Of a DNA stretch of 64,000 nt, positions 19,337 through 26,558 are shown one piece after another (position 1 is the first letter of the stretch; the number at the start of each line of letters is the position of its first letter). The notes under the pieces are model-generated. The model had not been told where the DNA came from and did no database searches. It was given only the letters and a program-made list of their open reading frames with translations. Position numbers and translations under genes: made by a program. The DNA comes from Thalassobaculum litoreum DSM 18839 (GTDB taxonomy: Bacteria > Pseudomonadota > Alphaproteobacteria > Thalassobaculales > Thalassobaculaceae), in the NCBI RefSeq assembly GCF_900102465.1, contig NZ_FNBW01000001.1:372557-436556 (forward strand), written 5' to 3'.

Positions 19337-21246
19337 ACCCGGGCCTTCCAGGCGCCGGACTGGTAGCGGAAATTCGCGTCCGCACCGTCCGCATCGTCTG
19401 CAATCGAGGGGTTCCCTGGTTTCTCGCGGACGGTAGGAGTGCCCCGTGACCCTTCGCTTGCGTCCGCAGGGGCCGATACCGTCCGCAACCTCGCGCCCTC
19501 GGAACCGTTGGATGACGCGACCCTGAATGCTTCCGCGGGCGGTGCGGACGGTCGGGACGATGATTCCCCAATGATATCCGGCTCTCGGAAAATCCGGATC
19601 ACCCGAGTCCGTGCGCGGCCCTCCTTGCTGTACTCGATGCCGATCCCGGCCTTGCGCAGGAAGGGTGCCGCGCGACGCAGTCGCCCGGACAGCGCCCGTG
19701 GCGTCTCCGGCCATGTCTTCGCCTTGGCTACCCGCTCGCTCACCGCGCTGGAAAGGGCGCCCAGAAGATCCGAGGCCGTCCCCGTCCACTCCGTCCGCGT
19801 CCCCATCATGGATCGAACCGCCGAACTCACCTGATCGGCCTCGATGACGCTGTCCACGGCCTCTTCACGGTTGTCGTCGTAGGCGCGACAGAACGTCCCA
19901 TCGTCCCACATCACGCTCTCGCAGGCCGTCGCCCACAGCGCGAAATCCGCCATGCGCGGCAGCTTTTCCAGCCGGGTCTCGGGCAAGCGCCGCAGGCCAG
20001 TCGAGACGGCATCCAGGAGAGCGCCGAGGATCAGCGGGCGCGCCTTCTCGAACGCGGCCCAGAGATCCTTTTCGGTCCGGCGGCACTCTTCCCGGATGGG
20101 CTCCAGGGTAAGAAGGATGGCTCGGTCCGCGAGGTCGGGCCGCGTCACGATGTCCTCGATGCCGTTCAGCACGATCGGACGCTGTGCCTCGAACAGCACC
20201 TCGTCCTGGTCGGAGTACAACTGGCGTACCGAAAAACCGCCGCCGGTCGCCAGCCGACAGAGTGTGTCCGAGATCCAACTGGGCAGCCCGGAGACGTTGT
20301 CGAAGGTCAGCATGTGGCCGTTGCTGGCCGTGATGAACAGGTCCCGGTCCTCGCGCGGCAACGCCCGCAGTGGCGCCGAACTGGGATCGAGGAGCGTCCG
20401 CAAGATGGTCGAGAAGGTGGACTTGGCAGATCCCTGCTCACCGGACAGCACGAGCACCGGATAGGGGCCATGGTCGCGTAGCGCCGCCAGCGCCCAAGAC
20501 ACCACGATCACAAAGTCATCGTCGCTGGAGACATTGAAGAACGGCCGGAGCATTTCCAACGACCCGCCGGCCGTCGGAAGCGGCAGGGGCTGCATGCCGG
20601 AGGCTCGTCGGAACCGAACCGGTGGCTCATCGACAACGCGCCATCCTTCCTGATCGATCTCCACGGCGCGCCAAGCATCGTCGGCAAGGTCGAGGTAAAG
20701 CCTGTTGTCATGCCCCGCGACGCGGACATGCACCTCCATCTGCGGTGCGTCGAAATGCGCCCGGGCCTCAACCAAGTTCAGTGCCGACTGCAGGGCCTCC
20801 GAACTCGGCGCACCTCCGGTGATCTCGAAGAACCGGCGCGCAAGCCAGTGTTTGAAGCCCTTGCTGCGGATCGGCCAGGTCTCACGGTGACCGTTGATAT
20901 TCAGATCTGCGTAGCCCTTTCCGTCGGCGGCATGGAAGAGGCCCGCTTCTGCCACGAGGCCAATCAGAGTATCGGCCTGGCTCGACCCGCGTCCGCCGCC
21001 GCGCTCGTCAGCGATGGCGCCGTCGAGTTGCGTTACGCGGCAACCTGCCTGCTTGAGCCGAGCCCGCAACCCTTCGAACGTCGGCCGGTCCTCGCGCTTC
21101 AGTTCGTTGAGGCGCGCCAGGACTTCTGGCGTGAAAGCGGCGCCCGGATCATGGGCGAGCCGTTCAACCAACCCGTCGAGCGGATCAGTTACCTCCGCGG
21201 CGGCATCGATGGCCTCTGCGACCAGCCTTCCCTCGATCGCGGTCAC
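19333..21246 (-). CDS. P-loop ATPase/helicase-like replication protein
   Basis: This 637-residue protein has a clear P-loop, LSGEQGSAKS (267-276), followed by an ATPase core with DRDLFITASNGHMLTFDN and a sensor-like LNGIEDIVTRPDLADRA. The arrangement fits SF3/DnaB-like ATPases of satellites and integrative elements. The N-terminal 230 residues are not recognised; the C-terminal 80 are low-complexity. The start is a GTG overlapping the primase stop (GTGA, 21243-21246). A role as the helicase partner of the adjacent Toprim primase in element replication is inferred. Confidence 0.75.
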   Translation of the reverse strand: MTAIEGRLVAEAIDAAAEVTDPLDGLVERLAHDPGAAFTPEVLARLNELKREDRPTFEGLRARLKQAGCRVTQLDGAIADERGGGRGSSQADTLIGLVAEAGLFHAADGKGYADLNINGHRETWPIRSKGFKHWLARRFFEITGGAPSSEALQSALNLVEARAHFDAPQMEVHVRVAGHDNRLYLDLADDAWRAVEIDQEGWRVVDEPPVRFRRASGMQPLPLPTAGGSLEMLRPFFNVSSDDDFVIVVSWALAALRDHGPYPVLVLSGEQGSAKSTFSTILRTLLDPSSAPLRALPREDRDLFITASNGHMLTFDNVSGLPSWISDTLCRLATGGGFSVRQLYSDQDEVLFEAQRPIVLNGIEDIVTRPDLADRAILLTLEPIREECRRTEKDLWAAFEKARPLILGALLDAVSTGLRRLPETRLEKLPRMADFALWATACESVMWDDGTFCRAYDDNREEAVDSVIEADQVSSAVRSMMGTRTEWTGTASDLLGALSSAVSERVAKAKTWPETPRALSGRLRRAAPFLRKAGIGIEYSKEGRARTRVIRIFREPDIIGESSSRPSAPPAEAFRVASSNGSEGARLRTVSAPADASEGSRGTPTVREKPGNPSIADDADGADANFRYQSGAWKARV

Positions 21247-22160
21247 GAGATGCGCTCCTCGAAACCGGGAGTGCCGGCCAAGAGCAGATCGTTGAAATCT
21301 TGACCTCTGGGCGGCCGAGCGATGCGGACCTTGCGGCCTTCCCGCTTCCAGCGTCGGGCGCAGTCGAGTGCTGCCGCCTCACCGGGATCGTCGCCGTCGG
21401 CCAGGACGACGATGTCCTGAACGCCGTCAGGAAGATTGAGGGTGCGCAGGCCGGAAGTAGAGAGCGCCGCCCATGCGGCGTTGCCGGTCGCCTGCATTGC
21501 GGCCAAGCAGGTCTCGATGCCCTCGCCGATCATCAGCGGTTCGCGGAGCTCTGCGAGGCGCACCGTTCCGCCACGACACGGTCCGAGCATCATCTTCGGT
21601 GGATCGATGGGAGCTTTGCCTACGCCGTCACGAGCCAAGAACGTGCGATGGATCGCGATTGCCGTATCATCCGGCCCGCGCGTTACCAATGCGACCATCG
21701 CGGGCCAGGCGCTGCCCGAGGGATGCTTAAGGCTGGCGTGAAATCGGAGTCTAGAGATCGGTGATACATGCAGGCCGCGCGAGGCGAGGTACGCCCCGAC
21801 CAGAGATCCCTCGAATGGCTTTGAGGATCGCCAGATCGACAAGGCGGCTTTGACGCGAGCAGAGTTCTTCGGATCCGTCTGACGTGAGGGAACAGAGACC
21901 GGCGGCGAACGCATGCCCAATCTGTGGCAGGTCTCCGGCCAAAGTCCCCGCGACCGCAGAGTCGAGACAACGCGCGCTTGGCCGCAGCCGGCATGACAGT
22001 GAACCAACACCGTGCCGTCACCTGCCTCTCGGATCGATAGGCTTGGCGTACGGTCTTCATGCGCAGGGCAACGGGCGATCCACCCACCCCCGGCCTTCCG
22101 ACCGCCGATTGCCGCTGCGAGCGCCGCGGCGTCCATCAATTGCCATCGGTGCTCCGTCAT
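21243..22160 (-). CDS. CHC2/Toprim DNA primase-like protein
   Basis: This protein of about 305 residues has an N-terminal zinc finger (ARCPAHEDRTPSLSI, VHCHAGCG) and a C-terminal Toprim domain (MIGEGIETCLAAM, then VVLADGDDPGE). This is the core of phage- and satellite-type primases that make RNA primers. The ATG at 22160 directly follows the alpA stop and has a GGAG at good distance; an ATG at 22175 overlapping alpA is the alternative. The downstream ATPase gene overlaps its stop by four bases. Together they form a probable replication module of the island. Confidence 0.85.
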   Translation of the reverse strand: MTEHRWQLMDAAALAAAIGGRKAGGGWIARCPAHEDRTPSLSIREAGDGTVLVHCHAGCGQARVVSTLRSRGLWPETCHRLGMRSPPVSVPSRQTDPKNSARVKAALSIWRSSKPFEGSLVGAYLASRGLHVSPISRLRFHASLKHPSGSAWPAMVALVTRGPDDTAIAIHRTFLARDGVGKAPIDPPKMMLGPCRGGTVRLAELREPLMIGEGIETCLAAMQATGNAAWAALSTSGLRTLNLPDGVQDIVVLADGDDPGEAAALDCARRWKREGRKVRIARPPRGQDFNDLLLAGTPGFEERIS

Positions 22161-22161
22161 T

Positions 22162-22368
22162 TCATCCGGCTCCATGGTTGATCAGCAGGCGGATGTCCTC
22201 GACCCGCCACGCGGTGATTCGTGGGCCGAGCTTCAGCGGCTTCGGGTATCGTCCCGACTTCACGCCGGCCCACCAGGTCGACTTGCTGACAGGGATCGGC
22301 CCGCCGGGAGCCAGGATGGAAACCAAGCGGAGAAACCCGGTCGCGGGCAGATTGTTGATGTCCGTCAT
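22162..22368 (-). CDS. AlpA family DNA-binding regulator
   Basis: This is a 68-residue protein of the AlpA/excisionase class. It has a winged-helix pattern with FLRLVSILAPGGPIPVSKST followed by WWAGVKSGRYPKPLKLG and WRVEDIRLLI. Members bind DNA and either activate integrase expression or help excision. The gene begins the primase-ATPase operon. The upstream 100 bases carry three direct repeats and a 14-bp palindrome that are candidate binding sites. Confidence 0.88.
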   Translation of the reverse strand: MTDINNLPATGFLRLVSILAPGGPIPVSKSTWWAGVKSGRYPKPLKLGPRITAWRVEDIRLLINHGAG

Positions 22369-22432
22369 TGGACCGCCTCATCTGATTGAACGTCAGGCGG
22401 TTCTATGGAGACCGGTTAGCGATGAGGACGAA

Positions 22433-22483
22433 CTCGGTTTCGGATTAACCGAATTCGGTTTCGGCAGCGCTATTCGGTTTCAG
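22433..22483. promoter_or_regulatory. Direct repeats and palindrome upstream of alpA
   Basis: The octamer TCGGTTTC occurs at 22434, 22455 and 22474, so spacings are 21 and 19 bases, about two helical turns. A perfect palindrome, AACCGAATTCGGTT, occupies 22447-22460. The last copy overlaps the 3' end of the upstream coding region. This pattern suits an operator or replication iteron set for the island; which of these it is cannot be told from sequence. Confidence 0.5.
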
Positions 22484-23543
22484 GTCTCGGGAGGAGGGCG
22501 CGGGCTTCCCTGAGATATTTCCGGACAGTATCCTCGTCGAGAGACAGGCCGACCCTCTGAATATCGCTGGCGATCTCGGAGGTTGCGTTACTCCTCGATG
22601 CAACCGGGTCGAGCCCGTACCCACCGACCGCCATGCCGATCACGAGCTTCAGCAGGCTTTCTCGCTCTCGAGTCGTCAATTCTGGTGTGCTCAAGTCGGG
22701 TTTGCGCTCCGGGCGGGTGCCGGCCTCGAATTGCCTCAGTCGTTCGAGCAGCGACTCGATCTGCTGGTCCTTCTGGGCGATGAGCCTATTGAAAGCTGAG
22801 CTCAGTTCGTCCTGGTTGCGGCCCATCTTGTCGACGACGCCCGCGTGCTCTTGAATCGTTGCGACATGCGCCTTCTTTTCGGCGAGCAGCTTTTCCTCGG
22901 CTTCTGCAGCGACCGCCTTCTGGCGATCGTAATGTCCTTTCCAGTCGCCGATTTGGATGCCAAGTGCTCGCACCGCCTCGACGAGGTCTGGAGGCGTCGG
23001 GAACTGCATGCGTTCTGCCCAACCAAGAAAGACCCCTGGGATAGTGGAATCCCATAGCTGGCCCATCGTCTTGGCCCGCTCGACGATCTGGCGCCGGGAA
23101 AGGAACTCTGCAGCGTAGTCCGATCCTGACCCAGCCCAGGTAATATGCTGTAATGTCGAGAAGGCGGGCTCTCTCCCGAGGGACAATGCGATTGCTTCGT
23201 CGGTCGACCAGAAGGACATTTTGGCCCAGTATTCGAACTCAGCCTGCGATTCCGGGCGGAGGAACGGTCGCTTTTCCCGTGCAATGCCTGGATCTCGACG
23301 AGCGATCGCAAGATCCATCGAACGCTGCTGTTTCGCGCGCCTCGCGATCTCGTCAGGCCCGACCGAAGCCAACTCCTGTCGGTACGCGTCGGCTCTGCTC
23401 ACGAGTTCGGCTGCTACTGCGCCCAGCCCGCCTTCCGATTGCGCCTTCTCAGCGTTCTCCAACAGCGGGAACTTGGCGCGTACGAGATAGCCGATCGGAT
23501 CAATCACCCAAGGTGACTGCAACTCAAGCATCGGTTGGACCAT
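22470..23543 (-). CDS. Island protein with conserved C-terminal domain, function unknown
   Basis: This 357-residue protein has three visible parts. The N-terminal 190 residues contain EFEYWAKMSFWSTDEAIALSLG. A heptad-like stretch of about 190-285 (RQKAVAAEAEEKLLAEKK, QIESLLERLRQFE) follows and is probably a coiled coil. The C-terminal 70 residues hold RESLLKLVIGMAVGGYGLDP and end in LSLDEDTVRKYLREA, a block I have seen at the ends of varied mobile-element proteins, where it may be a DNA-binding or oligomerisation module. The gene lies 3 bases after the integrase stop and before alpA. Confidence 0.65.
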   Translation of the reverse strand: MVQPMLELQSPWVIDPIGYLVRAKFPLLENAEKAQSEGGLGAVAAELVSRADAYRQELASVGPDEIARRAKQQRSMDLAIARRDPGIAREKRPFLRPESQAEFEYWAKMSFWSTDEAIALSLGREPAFSTLQHITWAGSGSDYAAEFLSRRQIVERAKTMGQLWDSTIPGVFLGWAERMQFPTPPDLVEAVRALGIQIGDWKGHYDRQKAVAAEAEEKLLAEKKAHVATIQEHAGVVDKMGRNQDELSSAFNRLIAQKDQQIESLLERLRQFEAGTRPERKPDLSTPELTTRERESLLKLVIGMAVGGYGLDPVASRSNATSEIASDIQRVGLSLDEDTVRKYLREARALLPRPETE

Positions 23544-23546
23544 TCA

Positions 23547-24752
23547 CTACGCGCGCATCGGCACAACCTTAGCGTCGCTTGGGCCGAGGTAGCCAGCCCA
23601 TGCGTTCATCAACTCACGGCGCTTCTCGAACAGGTCACCGCGCCGGTAGGCTGCTTCGACCTTGTCGTTGATCGTGTGCGCGAGTGCCATTTCGCAGACA
23701 TCCCTGGCGAAGTTGGTTTTTTCAGCCGACCAGTCCCTGAACGCCGACCTGAAGCCGTGCGCGGTGGCTTCGACCTTCATTCGTCGAAGGGCCATCAGAA
23801 ACACCATGTTCGAGAGCGGCTTCTTGGGCTTTGAGCCAGGGAAGACATATGGCGAATCGGCGCCGAGTTCCTTGGCCGCTCGCAGGATTTCCAGGCACCG
23901 AGCGGGAAGAGGCACTCGGTGCTCCCGGTTTGCTTTCATGCGACTCGCCGCGATAACCCACACAGATTGGTCGAGGTCAATTTCCCCCCAAGTTGCCCCG
24001 AGGACCTCGTTTGTGCGGGTTGCGGTCAGGATCATGAACTCGAAGGCTAGCGCTGAAGCTGAATGATCTCCGTCGGAACGCAGCTGCTCGACAAAGGCCG
24101 GAACATCCGCATACGCCAACGCTTTGAAGTGACGCTTGCGGTCAGGTTGCTTCGGGAGCCCCTTGGTTGCACCCGACACCGGATTTTCGCCGTCCCGGAA
24201 GCCCGCTGCCTTCGCCCAGTCGATCACGGTACCGATGCGTTGGCGGACGCGGCGGGCGGTCTCCGACTTAACAAGCCAGATGGGCGAGAGCACGCGGATC
24301 ACGTCCGGGGATTCGATGGTATTGATGGCGCGGTCGCCGATCATGGGAAAGGCATACTGTTCCAGGGTATTGAGCCACTGAGAGGCGTGCTTTTCGTTGC
24401 GCCATGAGTGCTTGTATTCGGCATGCACGCTGAGGGCGGCCTCCTTGAACGATGGAACGACCATCGTTGCTTTCTGGCGTTCCGCGATTGGGTCGCGACC
24501 GTCTCGTGCCGCTCGCCGATGTTGAGCGGCAAGTTCGCGCGCTTCGGCAAGTGAAACGAGCGACGCACCCCCAAGGCCCATATCGCGCCGCTTCCCATTG
24601 ACAACGGTCCGGAGCAACCAGCGCTTTGCCCCTGACGGATCGACCACGAGGTACAGCCCGTTCCCGTCGGGATACCGACCCGGAGCCTTGAGGGACCTGA
24701 TCTGAGCTGGATTCAGTTCCTTGTCAGGATGCTTGCCGCGCCGCTTGGACAT
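23547..24752 (-). CDS. P4-type tyrosine integrase
   Basis: This 401-residue site-specific recombinase inserts and excises the island. The N-terminal DUF4102-type arm-binding domain includes PDGNGLYLVVDPSGAKRW. The catalytic set is Arg246 (TATRTNEV), Lys273, His332-x2-Arg335 (AHGFRSAFRDW), His359 (LAHTI) and nucleophile Tyr369 (VEAAYRR). All are present, so the enzyme should be active. Such integrases typically target tRNA 3' ends, which agrees with the repeat in tRNA-Ser. The right attachment repeat lies 147 bases beyond its start. Confidence 0.95.
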   Translation of the reverse strand: MSKRRGKHPDKELNPAQIRSLKAPGRYPDGNGLYLVVDPSGAKRWLLRTVVNGKRRDMGLGGASLVSLAEARELAAQHRRAARDGRDPIAERQKATMVVPSFKEAALSVHAEYKHSWRNEKHASQWLNTLEQYAFPMIGDRAINTIESPDVIRVLSPIWLVKSETARRVRQRIGTVIDWAKAAGFRDGENPVSGATKGLPKQPDRKRHFKALAYADVPAFVEQLRSDGDHSASALAFEFMILTATRTNEVLGATWGEIDLDQSVWVIAASRMKANREHRVPLPARCLEILRAAKELGADSPYVFPGSKPKKPLSNMVFLMALRRMKVEATAHGFRSAFRDWSAEKTNFARDVCEMALAHTINDKVEAAYRRGDLFEKRRELMNAWAGYLGPSDAKVVPMRA

Positions 24753-24760
24753 GTGCCGTA

Positions 24761-24790
24761 CCCCACATTCTAACCAACAAAAAATGTGGG
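24761..24790. promoter_or_regulatory. Inverted CCCACATT/AATGTGGG pair upstream of the integrase
   Basis: CCCACATT (24762-24769) and AATGTGGG (24783-24790) form an inverted repeat just upstream of the integrase start. The left arm with flanks, CCCCACATTC, is repeated at the far end of the island (9201-9210). It may bind the integrase arm domain or AlpA and also autoregulate the integrase promoter. Confidence 0.45.
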
Positions 24791-24898
24791 ATGCAGTCGG
24801 ACATAGTTCAACTACCTCGGACGATTCGCTCGTAACAATCGCAGGTTCATGGGGTTTATAGGATCTGTCAGGATCATCTCGGATCTCAATTTGGCAGA

Positions 24899-24912
24899 CA
24901 CCCCGTCCGCCA
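24899..24912 (+). repeat. attR: right direct repeat of the island
   Basis: CACCCCGTCCGCCA here is identical to the last 14 bases of tRNA-Ser(UGA) at 9131-9144. It lies upstream of the integrase, at the distance expected for an attachment site. Confidence 0.85.
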
Positions 24913-25151
24913 GCATCGTTTGAAAAATCGAATAATTTTTTTTGGACAAGCGCTCATTCCCATAACGGCTCGTGGGGCTGGCGCTTGGCTCTGTATCGAG
25001 CACGTTAGCTCAGATCGCAGTAGACGACCCGTAGCCGTCATTCGACGGTATCAGATCCGTTCAATCAAAGCAGAGGTCATCCGGGGTCGATGCGCCGTTC
25101 AGGCCAGAGCTGTCATTGATCTCGTCCGCACCGCCCGGCTCATCTAGGTCC

Positions 25152-26282
25152 CTACCAGACCCGTGACGGGAAACGGTCGTTGCTGGCCTTGTCCGCCCCG
25201 GGATGGTGATCGTCGCGCAGGATCTCGCGGATCAGGCTGCCGATCTGCTCGTTGCCCGTGCTCACCACGCCCATCTCGGCGCTACCGGTCAGCAGCGCAC
25301 CGATCGGAGCGGCAAGCCTGCGGGCGCGCCCGGCCGCCACGCCGACGGTCATCAGCCGCTCGGCGATCGCCGCCGGGGAGGCCGCCAGATAGGTCGTCCC
25401 GGCCGCGAAGCCGACCGCCGACGGATCGTCGTCGCCCGGGGCAGCATCCCCGCCCGTGGGCCGCGTCAGGTGGGTCATCTTCAGACAGACGACCCGGCCG
25501 GCCGACGGTCCCATGTCGATGTCCTGCAGGGCGCTGCCGCTCATCACGCCGCACAGCACGACGCCAGGGGCCGGCGGAACGGACAGGATCACCGGCATCG
25601 CGTTGTCCCCCTCCGCGTCGACCAGAAGGTTCAGCACACTCGGTCCGATCCGGTGGATCTGCCCGGACATCCGCATGTCGCCGGCCGGCAGACGCTCCAG
25701 ATACGTGGCCATCCACCGCCCGTCCTGGCGCCGGCGGACAATGAGCTCGCCGCAGAGCAGCGAGGTCGGCCGAAGCGCGGACCAGGACCGGGACAGCACC
25801 AGATAGGCGCCGGCCAGATACGGCGGAACGGCATTCGCGGAGGGCAGATCCGACAGCCCTGCCATCTCGTCGGCGGTGCCTGACTCTTCCGGTTCCGCGC
25901 CGCTACCACCCCCACCGCCTGCCGGACCGCCGGCCTTGTGCGTCGGGCAGTCGGCCTCCCCGTCGTCCGCCGGAAGCTGCCCGCGATACCGCGCCGCCAT
26001 CAGCGCCCGGAACGTCGCGTAGTCGCAGGCCCGCAGATAGGAACCGCCGACCGGCTGGCCCCGATCCGTCAGGTCGACCAGGGCGGCCAGGTCGTCATAG
26101 ACCGAGTGATTGCGGGGCGAGGACTGCGCCTTGACCCATTTATAGGCCAGCTCCGGAACATACTGGGTATGGGGATTGATCGCCTTCAGGCGGGCGTAAA
26201 GCTGCTTGTGGGTAACGGCACCGATCACCCGCATGATGAGCTGCAGCTTCCGGTCGAAAGAGGGCGCGACGACACGAATCAT
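25152..26282 (-). CDS. Unrecognised protein divergent from the RTX protein
   Basis: This protein of about 376 residues matches no family I recognise. The N-terminal 110 residues look helical (LQLIMRVIGAVTHKQLYARLK, AYKWVKAQSSPRNHSVYDDLAALVDL). A Gly/Glu-rich linker (GGPAGGGGGSGAEPEES) follows. The C-terminal 200 residues look beta-rich and begin near AYLVLSRSWSALRPTSLLCGE. No signal peptide or membrane span is seen. I use the ATG at 26282; the frame stays open upstream (another ATG at 26396), but that DNA is AT-rich and repeat-bearing. Its head-to-head placement with the RTX gene suggests shared control. Confidence 0.6.
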   Translation of the reverse strand: MIRVVAPSFDRKLQLIMRVIGAVTHKQLYARLKAINPHTQYVPELAYKWVKAQSSPRNHSVYDDLAALVDLTDRGQPVGGSYLRACDYATFRALMAARYRGQLPADDGEADCPTHKAGGPAGGGGGSGAEPEESGTADEMAGLSDLPSANAVPPYLAGAYLVLSRSWSALRPTSLLCGELIVRRRQDGRWMATYLERLPAGDMRMSGQIHRIGPSVLNLLVDAEGDNAMPVILSVPPAPGVVLCGVMSGSALQDIDMGPSAGRVVCLKMTHLTRPTGGDAAPGDDDPSAVGFAAGTTYLAASPAAIAERLMTVGVAAGRARRLAAPIGALLTGSAEMGVVSTGNEQIGSLIREILRDDHHPGADKASNDRFPSRVW

Positions 26283-26300
26283 GACAGATCGAATGCCAGG

Positions 26301-26380
26301 ATTCGGAAAATTTCGGAAATAATCGTCATTCGTCGACGCGCTTTCCACATTAAAGGCATTTTTCGGAAATGCCCGGAAAC
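26301..26380. promoter_or_regulatory. Phased CGGAAA boxes in a divergent promoter region
   Basis: CGGAAA occurs at 26304, 26314, 26364 and 26374, that is, two 10-base pairs set 50 bases apart. TTTCGGAAAT is repeated exactly at 26311-26320 and 26361-26370. The boxes lie between two divergent genes in the most AT-rich DNA of this area. One-turn phasing of direct repeats suggests cooperative protein binding. Confidence 0.45.
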
Positions 26381-26558
26381 CTTGCTTCCCCGCCATAAAT
26401 TTAACGCGAACTCGCTGCGCACCAACAGCGTTTTTCAAAGAAATTGGAAATTCCAAACTTCCCGGATAGCGATAGCGTCGCTTCCGGGCAGAATCGGTTC
26501 GGGTGGAGGAGACCGAACAGCAGGCCGCAGTCTTGCCGGCCAGCGGAGGCTCGCGCCC

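Larger units (their letters stand above)
24753..25151. other. Island/chromosome junction, no gene
   Basis: This 399-base stretch is more AT-rich than its surroundings. It holds CCCCACATTC (24761-24770) and its inverted partner, then the right attachment repeat (24899-24912). To the right is what should be the original downstream flank of the tRNA, including a T8 run near 24931-24940 that could have ended the tRNA transcript. No open frame with coding character is seen. Confidence 0.6.

Noticed and set aside
24931-24940. T8 run taken as a terminator of the integrase or RTX region
   Set aside because: It reads on the plus strand away from the integrase and has no strong stem before it; it is better seen as a remnant of the tRNA downstream flank.
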